This document shows positions 19,148 to 27,552 of a stretch of DNA of 64,000 nt, piece by piece. Both the position numbers and the translations under genes were made by a program. Numbering within the stretch: the first letter of the stretch is position 1; the number at the start of each line of letters is the position of its first letter. Below the pieces are notes generated by a model that did no database searches, had not been told where the DNA came from, and saw nothing but the letters and a program-made list of their open reading frames with translations. This stretch comes from Verrucomicrobiaceae bacterium. Lineage in GTDB: Bacteria > Verrucomicrobiota > Verrucomicrobiia > Verrucomicrobiales > Verrucomicrobiaceae. Where the stretch lies: contig JACKQF010000002.1 of assembly GCA_024232965.1 (NCBI GenBank), positions 310,001-374,000 of the forward strand, given 5' to 3'.

Positions 19148-19434
19148 GAATGGAGCGGGGATGTTGATGATTTTGACAACGCTGGCCCACGCTCGCTCAA
19201 TACTCGCGCAGACCCAAAGGGCGTTATTTGTTTGGCAGAATAACAGAATTCACTGGGTCGCGTCAACAGCTGTCATCACTGTCGAGAACCACACATTCGA
19301 TCCCCCCGCTGGGCGGGACCGGGCATGAAGAATCAATTTGCATCATGAAGAGGATGAGTAATGATCGCGGCGTTGAAAACGGACTCGATGAGCCGATGAT
19401 GCAGATGCTGCTGACAGCCAGCTTGAAGTTTTGA
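19148..19434. other. intergenic region between divergent prepilin and ppdK genes
   Basis: 287 bases with no supported gene. Short open frames here are not gene-like. The right edge leads into the ppdK promoter; on the left it must carry the prepilin promoter, which I could not place with confidence. Confidence 0.5.
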
Positions 19435-19462
19435 TTGTCAGTTCGTGCTTGCGTCTTATAAT
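19435..19462 (+). promoter_or_regulatory. sigma70-type promoter of ppdK
   Basis: TTGTCA (19435-19440, 5 of 6 to the -35 consensus), 16-base spacer, and a perfect TATAAT (19457-19462). Predicted start of transcription near 19469, giving a leader of about 95 bases before the ppdK ATG at 19564. This is the best promoter match I noticed in the window. Confidence 0.75.
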
Positions 19463-19563
19463 TGCGGTCTATAAGTCCGGTCAGCAGTACCGCACCAACA
19501 ACAAACTCGAAATACTGATACATCCTCAATCAATCGGCCACACAACAAAGGCCGAAAATCTCT

Positions 19564-22500
19564 ATGGCAAAGAAAGCATCCAAGGCGGGCGCATCCCAGA
19601 GCGCATCAAAGAAAGTGAAGTACGTTTATTCATGGGGTGCCGGCAAGGCAGATGGTGATGGATCGATGAAGGCACTGCTTGGCGGCAAAGGCGCCAACTT
19701 GGCAGAAATGAGCCGCATTGGTCTCCCAGTTCCTCCAGGGTTCACGATCACTACTGAGGTCTGCACTTATTATTATGCGAACGGTCGCAGCTATCCCGCT
19801 GACCTGCAGCGCCAGATGGAAGCAGGCGTCACAGCCATGGAAAAAATCATGGGCTGCAAGTTCGGTGATGACAAGGGCATGCCCCTTCTCGTCGCTGTTC
19901 GTTCCGGCGCTCGTGACTCGATGCCAGGGATGATGGACACGATCCTCAACCTCGGCCTGAACGACAAGACTGTTCAGTCCCTGGTGAAGGCCACCAACAA
20001 TGAACGCTTTGCTTGGGACTGCTATCGCCGTTTCGTGCAGATGTATGGTGACGTGGTGCTGGGTGTGCAAAAGCGCGAAGGCGAAGACCATGAGCCATTC
20101 GAGACCGTCATCGAAGAGTTCAAGCACAAGACTTACGGTAAGGACATCGTCGACAGCGACCTGACCGCCGCCGACCAGCAGGAACTCGTGAAGCTTTTCA
20201 AGGCTCTAGTGAAGGACCGCACTGGCCACAGCTTCCCAGAAAATCCTTGGGACCAACTTCGCGGCGCCGCTGGTGCTGTGTTTGGCTCATGGATGAACGA
20301 CCGCGCTATCGTCTATCGCCGCAAGTACAACATTCCTGCCGAGTGGGGCACCGCCGTCAACGTCCAGGCAATGGTTTATGGTAACACCGGCAACGATTCC
20401 GGGTCTGGCGTGGCCTTCACCCGTAACCCAGCCAATGGCGTCAACGAGTTCTACGGCGAGTTCCTCATCAACGCTCAGGGCGAGGACGTCGTGGCAGGTG
20501 TCCGCACCCCAGAGCCAGTTTCCCAGCTTCAGGCAGAAATGCCCAAGGCATTCGCGGAGCTGATGAAAGTTCGCGCCATCTTGGAGAAACACTTCAAGGA
20601 CGTGCAGGACGTGGAGTTCACGATTCAAGCGGGCAAGTTGTTCATGCTGCAGACTCGTAACGGCAAGCGCACCGCCGCCGCCGCTCTGAAATTCTCCATG
20701 GACATGGTGAAGGAAAAGCTCATCGACTGGGAAACCGCTATCATGCGTAACCCTGCTGATCAGCTAGACCAGCTTTTGGCTCCTATCTTTGATCTCAATG
20801 AGGTGAAGAATGCCAAGGCTCTGGCCACCGGTCTTCCTGCGGGTCCTGGAGCTGCCTCCGGCAAAATCTACCTCAATGCAGATCGCGCCGCAGCTGCGGA
20901 AGCTAAGGGTGAAAAAGTTCTCCTTGTCCGCAATGAGACCAGCCCAGAAGATCTTCGCGGCATGATCGCTGCTGAAGGGATTCTCACCGCCAAGGGTGGT
21001 GTTTCCTCCCACGCAGCTCTCGTCGCACGTCAGATGGGTAAAGTCTGCATCTGCGGTGCATCCGCCCTTCAAATCGATTATGACAAGAAGACGGTGACCG
21101 TCGCTGGCCAGAAGTTCAAGGAAGGCGAATACCTCTCCATCGATGGTACCACGGGAACCGTCTATGGTGGCGAAATCAAAACCGCTCCCTCCGAGATCAT
21201 CACCGGCATGATCAACAACGACACCGTCGCACAGCAAACAGAGAAGTTTAAGAGCTTCCAGCAGCTGATGAAGTGGTGCAGCAAAGCCACACGCATGCAG
21301 GTCCGCACCAATGCCGACAATCCAGAGCAAACCCAAAACGCCATCGCCTTTGGTGCGACTGGCATCGGCCTCTGCCGCACGGAGCACATGTTCTTTGAAG
21401 GCGACCGCATCGACGCCATGCGTGAGATGATCCTCGCGGACAACCTCGAAGACCGTAAGGCAGCTCTCAACAAGCTGCTGCCATATCAGCGCGAGGACTT
21501 CGCTGGCATCTTTGAATCCCTCAAGGGTCTGCCTGCAACGATTCGTCTGCTCGATCCTCCGCTTCACGAATTCCTTCCTCACACGGAAGAGCAGCAGAAA
21601 GATCTCTCCAAGAAAATCGGCGTCAGCGTCGCAAAGATTCAGGCACGCGTTGCAGCGTTGCATGAGTTCAACCCGATGCTGGGTCACCGCGGTTGCCGCC
21701 TTGGTGTTGCCTATCCAGAGATCACTGAGATGCAGGCCCGCGCAATCTTCGAAGCCGCCGCTATCGTCGCGAAGAAGAAGATCAAAGTGAAGCCTGAAGT
21801 GATGATTCCTCTCGTCGGATTCAAAAAAGAACTCGACCTACAGACAGAAATCGTGCACAAGGTAGCGAAACAAGTTATGTCCGAGCAAAAAGTTAAGCTC
21901 GATTATCTGGTAGGCACTATGATTGAAGTGCCGCGTGGAGCATTGACTGCAGACGAGATTGCACAGACAGCGCAATTCTTCTCCTTCGGAACCAATGACC
22001 TCACCCAGACGACGCTCGGCATCAGCCGTGATGACATGGGTAATTTCCTCGTGCCATACACGGAGAACGAAATCTTCAAGAAGAACCCCTTTGCCACGCT
22101 GGATGCTACCGGTGTTGGTCAGCTCGTAAACATCGCCATCGAACGTGGCCGTCGGACGAACCCAGACATCAAGCTGGGCATCTGCGGTGAACACGGTGGC
22201 GATCCTGACTCCGTGAAGTTCTGCCACAACGCAGGCCTCACGTATGTGAGCTGCAGTCCTTTCCGCGTCCCCGTCGCCCGCCTCGCCGCAGCGCAGGCAG
22301 CGATCGAGGAGAAGCGAGCAGCCGCCCCTGCGGCTGTAAAGAGTGTCCGTGGAAACAGCACCGCTTCCAACAAGCGGACTGCTTCTTCGGCAAAACCAAA
22401 CACAGCAACCAACAAAACAACGAGGACAAACACCATGGCTAAGAAAGCTGCAAAGAAAGCCGCCAAGAAGGCACCTGCGAAAAAGGCCCCTGCTAAGAAG

Positions 22501-22644
22501 GCCGCCAAGGCTCCAGCCAAAAAGGCTCCAGCCAAAAAGGCTCCAGCCAAGAAGGCCCCAGCCAAAAAGGCTCCAGCTAAAAAGGCTCCAGCTAAAAAGG
22601 CTCCAGCCAAAAAGGCTGCCAAGAAGGCCGCTAAGAAGAAGTAA
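19564..22644 (+). CDS. ppdK: pyruvate, phosphate dikinase with histone-H1-like C-terminal tail
   Basis: Interconverts pyruvate + ATP + phosphate and PEP + AMP + PPi in the cytoplasm. Order: nucleotide-binding domain from residue 20 (YSWGAGKADGDGS, GGKGANLAEMSRIGLPVPPGF), phospho-histidine domain with GGVSSHAALVARQMGK (catalytic His near 483), and PEP/pyruvate TIM barrel (GIGLCRTEHMF, GHRGCRLGVAYPE, FSFGTNDLTQTTLG, CGEHGG) ending near residue 915. Normal PPDK ends about there. Here the frame continues through a Ser/Thr/Asn/Lys linker into about 70 residues of AKK/APAKK repeats. An internal ATG with ribosome-binding site lies at the junction (see the next entry). The N-terminus also has a short basic AKKASKAG extension. 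A strong promoter and a terminator bracket the unit. Confidence 0.94.
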   Translation: MAKKASKAGASQSASKKVKYVYSWGAGKADGDGSMKALLGGKGANLAEMSRIGLPVPPGFTITTEVCTYYYANGRSYPADLQRQMEAGVTAMEKIMGCKFGDDKGMPLLVAVRSGARDSMPGMMDTILNLGLNDKTVQSLVKATNNERFAWDCYRRFVQMYGDVVLGVQKREGEDHEPFETVIEEFKHKTYGKDIVDSDLTAADQQELVKLFKALVKDRTGHSFPENPWDQLRGAAGAVFGSWMNDRAIVYRRKYNIPAEWGTAVNVQAMVYGNTGNDSGSGVAFTRNPANGVNEFYGEFLINAQGEDVVAGVRTPEPVSQLQAEMPKAFAELMKVRAILEKHFKDVQDVEFTIQAGKLFMLQTRNGKRTAAAALKFSMDMVKEKLIDWETAIMRNPADQLDQLLAPIFDLNEVKNAKALATGLPAGPGAASGKIYLNADRAAAAEAKGEKVLLVRNETSPEDLRGMIAAEGILTAKGGVSSHAALVARQMGKVCICGASALQIDYDKKTVTVAGQKFKEGEYLSIDGTTGTVYGGEIKTAPSEIITGMINNDTVAQQTEKFKSFQQLMKWCSKATRMQVRTNADNPEQTQNAIAFGATGIGLCRTEHMFFEGDRIDAMREMILADNLEDRKAALNKLLPYQREDFAGIFESLKGLPATIRLLDPPLHEFLPHTEEQQKDLSKKIGVSVAKIQARVAALHEFNPMLGHRGCRLGVAYPEITEMQARAIFEAAAIVAKKKIKVKPEVMIPLVGFKKELDLQTEIVHKVAKQVMSEQKVKLDYLVGTMIEVPRGALTADEIAQTAQFFSFGTNDLTQTTLGISRDDMGNFLVPYTENEIFKKNPFATLDATGVGQLVNIAIERGRRTNPDIKLGICGEHGGDPDSVKFCHNAGLTYVSCSPFRVPVARLAAAQAAIEEKRAAAPAAVKSVRGNSTASNKRTASSAKPNTATNKTTRTNTMAKKAAKKAAKKAPAKKAPAKKAAKAPAKKAPAKKAPAKKAPAKKAPAKKAPAKKAPAKKAAKKAAKKK
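22435..22644 (+). CDS. possible independently translated histone-H1-like (AlaLysPro-rich) protein, in frame inside ppdK
   Basis: An in-frame ATG at 22435 would give a 69-residue protein made almost only of Ala, Lys and Pro (MAKKAAKKAAKKAPAKK start). GAGGA lies 8 bases before this ATG, a good Shine-Dalgarno match, and the preceding 40 codons are low-complexity. Such proteins resemble histone H1 C-terminal domains and bacterial Hc1/AlgP-like DNA-binding proteins; they compact or coat DNA or RNA. Either it is a separate small gene that lost the ppdK stop, or PPDK carries a nucleic-acid-binding tail, or both products are made. The sequence cannot decide this. Confidence 0.5.
   Translation: MAKKAAKKAAKKAPAKKAPAKKAAKAPAKKAPAKKAPAKKAPAKKAPAKKAPAKKAPAKKAAKKAAKKK
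22507..22611 (+). repeat. 15-bp tandem repeat encoding APAKK units
   Basis: Seven full 15-base units related to AAGGCTCCAGCCAAA, with silent changes (CCC for TCC, GCT for GCC), each coding KAPAK. The unit is a multiple of three, so copy-number changes keep the frame. Flanked by shorter AAGK-type degenerate units. Confidence 0.85.
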
Positions 22645-22650
22645 CCGGCG

Positions 22651-22747
22651 GGTCCAGATTTTACTGGACCTCACGCAGGCGGAGTTCATCTCCGCTTGTG
22701 CAAGAAAAGCCCTGTGGGATCCAATCCCACAGGGCTTTTTCTTTTGC
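22651..22747 (+). terminator. ppdK terminator region with three consecutive hairpins
   Basis: The main element is a perfect 16-bp stem (22705-22720 with 22724-22739) around a CCA loop, flanked by A on the left and followed by TTTTTCTTTTG: a strong intrinsic terminator. Two smaller hairpins precede it, GGTCCAG/CTGGACC (22651-22670) and GCGGAG/CTCCGC (22679-22695). Confidence 0.88.
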
Positions 22748-22798
22748 ATCGTCTCAATCCGGCCAGATGGGACCTGCTCGTTGCGTTCTAAATGAGCC

Positions 22799-24124
22799 AT
22801 GATCAATCGTCGTTCGTTCCTCCGCCAAGGTGTGGCTGCCACACTGTCTGCGCCCGCCATCCTCAGTGCCAGATCTCCCAATTCAAACTTCCAGGTTGCC
22901 TCCATCGGCGTCGGAGGCATGGGCGGTCGCACCATGCAAAGCGTCGCCCAGCATTCATCGGTGAAGATGATCGGACTGTGTGATGTGGACTCCGCCACGC
23001 TCGAGCAAATGGGGAAAGACTTCGCCGACGCGAAGCGATTCGCGGACTTTCGGGAGATGCTCTCCCAACTCGGAGATGAAATTGACGGCGTGACGATCGG
23101 CACGCCAGATCACATGCACGCCATCCAAGCGGTCACGGCGCTGCGTGCAAAGAAGCACGTCTATCTTCAGAAGCCGCTAACGCATCACATCTCCGAAGTG
23201 CGCGCCCTGAAGCGCGAGGCCGCCTTCGCTGGCACGACGACGCAGATGGGTACCCAGGGTCACTCTGGAGTCGAAGCCCGCATGACGGCAGAACTCATCC
23301 GCAATGGAGCGATAGGCAAAGTGAAGGAAGTCGTCTGCTGGGAGAACAAACCCGCTACTTGGTGGCCCAAGGTCACCGAACGCAAAGCCACCGCAGATAT
23401 GATCCCCACCAATCTCAATTGGGACCTATGGCTCGGGGTAGCAGAGCCGGTGCCGTTTCTTGATGGGGCCTACCACCCCAAGATGTGGCGCGCTTGGACA
23501 GACTTCGGCGTCGGCATGATGGGAGACATGGGTTGCCACTACTTTGATGTGGTTTACTCAGCCCTGGGATTGACGAGACCGAACCGTGTTCGTTGCCTTG
23601 ATGAGGGAAGCAACGGGCCGCTGTATGCCAGCAAGCGCCACCTCGAGTACGAATTCCCAGCCACGCCATTCACCTCGGATGGCATTGTGAAGATGACGTG
23701 GTCAGACGGCGGCTATCCGTTTGACGCGACCAAAGTCATCCAACCCGCTGCCCTATCGCGCGAAGCCCGCAGCGGCATCTGCTTCATCGGTGAGACTGGC
23801 AGTATCTTCAAACTCCATCAGCAACGTCCGTGGCTGGTGCCAGATGAGCAGTTCAAAGACTACGCCTATCCCAAACTGCCACCGGCAGATCACTACAAAG
23901 ACTGGGTCGATGCCGCAATGGCAGGCAAGAAGGCCGCCACCGATCTTGTAAGCTACGGTTGTCCGCTGACGGAAGCAGTACTGCTCGGCGTGATCGCAGA
24001 GCGCAACCCTGGAGCCTGGATTCAATGGGACGCGGATGGGGGAACCATCACCAATCGTCCTGAACTGAATCCGCAACTGGTGCGCACCTATCGTACAGGG
24101 TGGAAGGTCGAAGGGCTTGGATGA
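22799..24124 (+). CDS. Gfo/Idh/MocA-family oxidoreductase (Tat-exported)
   Basis: 441 residues. The N-terminus MINRRSFLRQGVAATLSAPA is a twin-arginine signal, so a folded cofactor-loaded enzyme is probably exported. The Rossmann part begins VASIGVGGMGGRT (near residue 32), with CDVDS at the end of strand 2 and the family motif HVYLQKPLTHHISEVRAL near residue 120, whose Lys is catalytic. The C-terminal alpha/beta domain has DMGCHYFDVVYSALGL. The family oxidises or reduces sugars with NAD(P); PVC members with this signal are numerous and mostly uncharacterised. It is convergent with murG, with 17 bases between them. Confidence 0.9.
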   Translation: MINRRSFLRQGVAATLSAPAILSARSPNSNFQVASIGVGGMGGRTMQSVAQHSSVKMIGLCDVDSATLEQMGKDFADAKRFADFREMLSQLGDEIDGVTIGTPDHMHAIQAVTALRAKKHVYLQKPLTHHISEVRALKREAAFAGTTTQMGTQGHSGVEARMTAELIRNGAIGKVKEVVCWENKPATWWPKVTERKATADMIPTNLNWDLWLGVAEPVPFLDGAYHPKMWRAWTDFGVGMMGDMGCHYFDVVYSALGLTRPNRVRCLDEGSNGPLYASKRHLEYEFPATPFTSDGIVKMTWSDGGYPFDATKVIQPAALSREARSGICFIGETGSIFKLHQQRPWLVPDEQFKDYAYPKLPPADHYKDWVDAAMAGKKAATDLVSYGCPLTEAVLLGVIAERNPGAWIQWDADGGTITNRPELNPQLVRTYRTGWKVEGLG

Positions 24125-24141
24125 TGATCACCAAGACGCGA

Positions 24142-25269
24142 CTACCGCTCTGAGGTAGCAACCTGCTCAACCAACAGCTTAGCGATGCGCTCCGCAGCAT
24201 CTGGCACCGCCAGCTTGCGCGCGGCCTTTCCCATCGCTTCTGCTTTTTTCGGGTTGGTGATGAGCATCTCACGCACGATGTCTGTGAGGTTGGTGGCATT
24301 GATCTCGGACTCGCGAATCATCTTTGCCGCGCCCGCTTTATCGTAGATTTCCGCGTTCTTGGTCTGGTGATCTTCTGCCGCAAAGGGATAAGGGACGAGC
24401 AGGCTCGGCGTCCCAAAGAGACCGAGTTCCGCCAAAGAAGAGGCCCCAGAACGTGCGATGGCAAGATCAGCGGCGCGATAGGCGAGATCCATGCGATGGC
24501 AGAAGGCCGCGACATGCTGTGGCAGCATGGGGTGCTTCGCATACACATCCCGCACCTCTTCGTAGTCCGTCGGTCCCGCGATGTGCAGGACCTGAATGCC
24601 TATTTTTTCAAACTGGTCCAGCGCCATGCCCACGACACGGTTCACGCCGCGGGCGCCTTGACTGCCGCCCATGATGAGCAGCGTCTTCTTGTCCTTGGCT
24701 AGCTTAAAGAAGTCACGAGGATCCTCCTTGCCAGCGGTCCGCATCACAGATCGAACTGGTGTACCGATGGTCCGCACGTCGGGGTGCTTCGGGAAGTACT
24801 GACGGCAGGCATCAAGTCCGCAGAGCACGACATCGCTATAACGGGCATTCAATTTGTTTGCCTTGCCGGGGATGGCATTGGATTCATGAATGAGGGTGCG
24901 GCACTTCTCGGTCCGACCTGCCCAAAGGGGGGCAAACGAGGTGAAGCCGCCCATGCCCAGCACCACATCGATCTTTCGGTCTCGGATGATCTTACGGCAC
25001 TTGTTACGGCCAGCCCACAACGCGCGAAGAAAGCCAAACATCTTGGGCGACCAGATGCGCGGCAGCGCCACAAATGGCATTTGCTCGAACCGCAAATCTT
25101 TGTGAGCGGAGGCAGCGAGGGAATCAATTTTCTTCTCGCTGATCAGTAGGGTCACATCGTGGCCCCTTGCTTTGAGAACCTCTGCGACAGCAATGCCGGG
25201 ATAGAGGTGGCCACCCGTGCCTCCGCAGGCAATGAGGACATGGATGGGCTTGGATTTGGATGGTTTCAC
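24142..25269 (-). CDS. murG: UDP-GlcNAc:lipid I N-acetylglucosaminyltransferase
   Basis: Makes lipid II from lipid I at the inner face of the cytoplasmic membrane. The 375 residues begin with the donor/acceptor loop ACGGTGGHLYPGIAVAE, continue with GMGGFTSFAPLWA and IHESNAIPGKANK, and have the C-terminal UDP-GlcNAc site LIMGGSQGARGVN, AIARSGASSLAELGLFGTPSLLVPYPFAAEDHQ. It is the last gene of the division/cell-wall cluster, 6 bases after ftsW. In many bacteria murC or murB follow here; they are absent from the window. Confidence 0.96.
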   Translation of the reverse strand: MKPSKSKPIHVLIACGGTGGHLYPGIAVAEVLKARGHDVTLLISEKKIDSLAASAHKDLRFEQMPFVALPRIWSPKMFGFLRALWAGRNKCRKIIRDRKIDVVLGMGGFTSFAPLWAGRTEKCRTLIHESNAIPGKANKLNARYSDVVLCGLDACRQYFPKHPDVRTIGTPVRSVMRTAGKEDPRDFFKLAKDKKTLLIMGGSQGARGVNRVVGMALDQFEKIGIQVLHIAGPTDYEEVRDVYAKHPMLPQHVAAFCHRMDLAYRAADLAIARSGASSLAELGLFGTPSLLVPYPFAAEDHQTKNAEIYDKAGAAKMIRESEINATNLTDIVREMLITNPKKAEAMGKAARKLAVPDAAERIAKLLVEQVATSER

Positions 25270-25275
25270 GGAAAG

Positions 25276-26433
25276 TCAGATCTGGGGTGTCCATCGACTA
25301 TTGCGCCGAATCACCGGGAGCTGTCCCCGCGTGATGTGCACACCCTGTCGATGGATATTGACCAGAATACCTACGGCAATGAATGCAGCAAGCAAACTCG
25401 ATCCTCCGTAGCTGACAAATGGTAAGGGCAGCCCCTTGTTCGGCAGCATCGCCGTCGTGACACCCATGTTTAGCAGGGCTTCGCAGCCCAAAAGAGTCGT
25501 CAGACCAAAGCCCAACAACTTCCCATATCGATTCGGCGCATACGCCGCAATGCACATCCCAGCCGCAACAATGAGGGCAAAAAGGAGAACCGTCCCAGCA
25601 GTGCCCCACAAGCCCAATTCTTCCCCCACCATAGGGAAGATAAAGTCAGTGTGGGCTTCCGGTAGGTAACTGAGCTTCATCCGACCCTCCCCCAAGTGGC
25701 GCCCCTCAATCCCGCCGGAACCAAAGGCAAGGAGAGAGATCCACTGCTGGAGACCGAGGCCGTCTTTGTATTTCTCCAAATCCGACAGGATCCAGACACG
25801 CTCAAAACGATTCGGGAAGTACGCAATACCCGCAGCCAACAGTGACAACGCACTGGTGCCCATGAGCACCAGCCAACGCATTCGCACGCCTGCCACAAAC
25901 ATGACACTAATCCCCAGCAGGGCAGTCAAGGAACCGTTGCCGAGATCCTCCTCCATCCCAATGCTGAGAACAAACGCTGCCAGCATGGCCGCAGGGATGA
26001 AGAACCCTTTCCGCGTGCTACGCGGATCGACATCCGGCATCCCATACCATGCGCTGAGCGCCACCAGCAGCAGGATCTTTGCAAATTCCGATGGCTGCAC
26101 TCGGAGATCGATCCCCCCGATGCTGGCCCCCATCCAGCGGCGTGATCCATTCACTTCGAAGCCGATTCCAGGAATCAGACAAAGCACCAGAACCACCAAT
26201 CCGCCGCCAAATGCATACTTCCAATACTTCGCCCACAGATTGTAATCCGTCCAAGCAAGGCCGAGCATCGCAGCGACGCTAACTCCAAACCAGAACGCCT
26301 GTTTGCGCAGATTAAAGTAGCCTTCACCGCCGCCCTTCTCCATGAAGTAGCACGTACTTGCCAGCATGGTGAACCCCAGTATCACCAGCAGAGTTACGGA
26401 CAACAATAGAAAAAAGGAGCTTCGGCGTGCCAT
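25276..26433 (-). CDS. ftsW: peptidoglycan polymerase / cell-division protein FtsW (SEDS family)
   Basis: SEDS glycosyltransferase that polymerises lipid II with its partner transpeptidase. 385 residues with about ten membrane segments. Signature blocks are NGSRRWMGASIGGIDLRVQPSEFAKI, the EAHTDFIFPMVGEELGLWG segment of the large periplasmic loop, and LPFVSYGGSSLLAAFIAVGILVNI near the C-terminus. Its position among mur genes and next to murG supports FtsW rather than RodA. The N-terminus is slightly basic (MARRSS) before TM1. Confidence 0.94.
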   Translation of the reverse strand: MARRSSFFLLLSVTLLVILGFTMLASTCYFMEKGGGEGYFNLRKQAFWFGVSVAAMLGLAWTDYNLWAKYWKYAFGGGLVVLVLCLIPGIGFEVNGSRRWMGASIGGIDLRVQPSEFAKILLLVALSAWYGMPDVDPRSTRKGFFIPAAMLAAFVLSIGMEEDLGNGSLTALLGISVMFVAGVRMRWLVLMGTSALSLLAAGIAYFPNRFERVWILSDLEKYKDGLGLQQWISLLAFGSGGIEGRHLGEGRMKLSYLPEAHTDFIFPMVGEELGLWGTAGTVLLFALIVAAGMCIAAYAPNRYGKLLGFGLTTLLGCEALLNMGVTTAMLPNKGLPLPFVSYGGSSLLAAFIAVGILVNIHRQGVHITRGQLPVIRRNSRWTPQI

Positions 26434-26479
26434 AGGTCGGGACTAGTTCACGGTGCGCTTAGCAGTGACAAAAACTGCC

Positions 26480-27502
26480 TCACTGGGCAGGGATAACGAG
26501 CTTGGCACCCATGCGCACCGTGGTGGGATCCTTGATGCCGTTCGCCTTTTGGATGGCGCTAACGCTGACGCCATAGGTGCGGGCCATGGAGTAGAGCGTG
26601 TCACCTTTTGCCACGGTGTGGGAGCGAGCCTTCGTCGGCGTCGGGGCAGGCTTCTTGGCGGGCGCGGGAGGCGGGGTCGGCTCCACTTTGCGGGCAGCGA
26701 GGCTTGGCGGCGGCACTGGAGATGGCTTCGGCGCAACAGGCGTGGCCTTTGGCGCTGGCGTCTCAACAACCGCTGGCTCCGGTGCCGGTGGTGCGGCGGG
26801 GGGGGTGTCAACAGCCAGCGGGGTCACCACAACAGGTGTTTTGTCTGCCATGTTTGAGGTAGTCGATAGCTCTGTTACTTCGGGCGGCGTAGTGTCCATC
26901 GGCGTAAAGGCTTCTGCCTTGGGTGCAGGAAGCTCGTCGACGGGCGTTGCGGCGTTCACATTCGCGTTCAGCGCGGGCAGGGAGGCAATGGTCGCCATCT
27001 TGGCAGGCTCCGCGATTTTCTTGTTCGGGATGCGCAACCAACCATGCGGCTGGAGGGACACACTGCCGTCCAATTCATTCAGACGGATCAATTCTGCCTC
27101 ATCGACGCCAAGCTTGGCCGCGATGTTTGGCAGAGAGTCGCCAGATTTCACCTCATAGGTGTCCCATTCGCCCACAGGTGGCGCAGTGACATTCACAGAA
27201 CTGGAGATTGGAGCCGCGCTCGTCGTGGCGACGGCGGAGCTGCTGATCACGCTATGGGTGGTCTGGGACGCACCTTCATCGGTTCCGATGAAATCATAAA
27301 GGATGATTCCGCCGATCAAAAAGACGTGGAGCAAAAGCATCACAACGAACACGCGGGCCATGCCGCCGTTCGGTTCGTGTTGATTCCACTCGCCCTCTTC
27401 AGTGATGGTGGCGACTTGGTGGCGATGCTTTTCAGCACCGAGGAGATTGCGGAGAAGGTCCGCCTTTTTCTTCTTTTTCTTTACTGTGGGTTCCGGTTTC
27501 AT
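26480..27502 (-). CDS. membrane-anchored protein with two LysM domains
   Basis: 340 residues: a cytoplasmic basic segment (KKKKKK near residues 9-14), one membrane helix near 49-69, LysM-1 near 118-162 (YEVKSGDSLPNIAAKLGVDE), a Pro/Ala/Thr-rich linker of about 120 residues, and LysM-2 at the very C-terminus (HTVAKGDTLYSMARTYGVS). LysM binds N-acetylglucosamine in peptidoglycan, so it probably tethers the inner membrane to the wall at division or growth sites. It occupies the place between murD and ftsW where this cluster usually has no such gene. Start ATG 27502 follows murD by 50 bases. Confidence 0.87.
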   Translation of the reverse strand: MKPEPTVKKKKKKADLLRNLLGAEKHRHQVATITEEGEWNQHEPNGGMARVFVVMLLLHVFLIGGIILYDFIGTDEGASQTTHSVISSSAVATTSAAPISSSVNVTAPPVGEWDTYEVKSGDSLPNIAAKLGVDEAELIRLNELDGSVSLQPHGWLRIPNKKIAEPAKMATIASLPALNANVNAATPVDELPAPKAEAFTPMDTTPPEVTELSTTSNMADKTPVVVTPLAVDTPPAAPPAPEPAVVETPAPKATPVAPKPSPVPPPSLAARKVEPTPPPAPAKKPAPTPTKARSHTVAKGDTLYSMARTYGVSVSAIQKANGIKDPTTVRMGAKLVIPAQ

Positions 27503-27552
27503 GGTGTTCTGGGGTGCGGTGTTTTGCGTTTTGAGAGAGAGTCGTGTGACAT

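Noticed and set aside
21838..23103. 421-residue minus-strand open frame with a repetitive Leu/Trp/Ser stretch
   Set aside because: The repeat is the reverse reading of the APAKK repeats in ppdK; it also crosses a strong terminator and the next gene.
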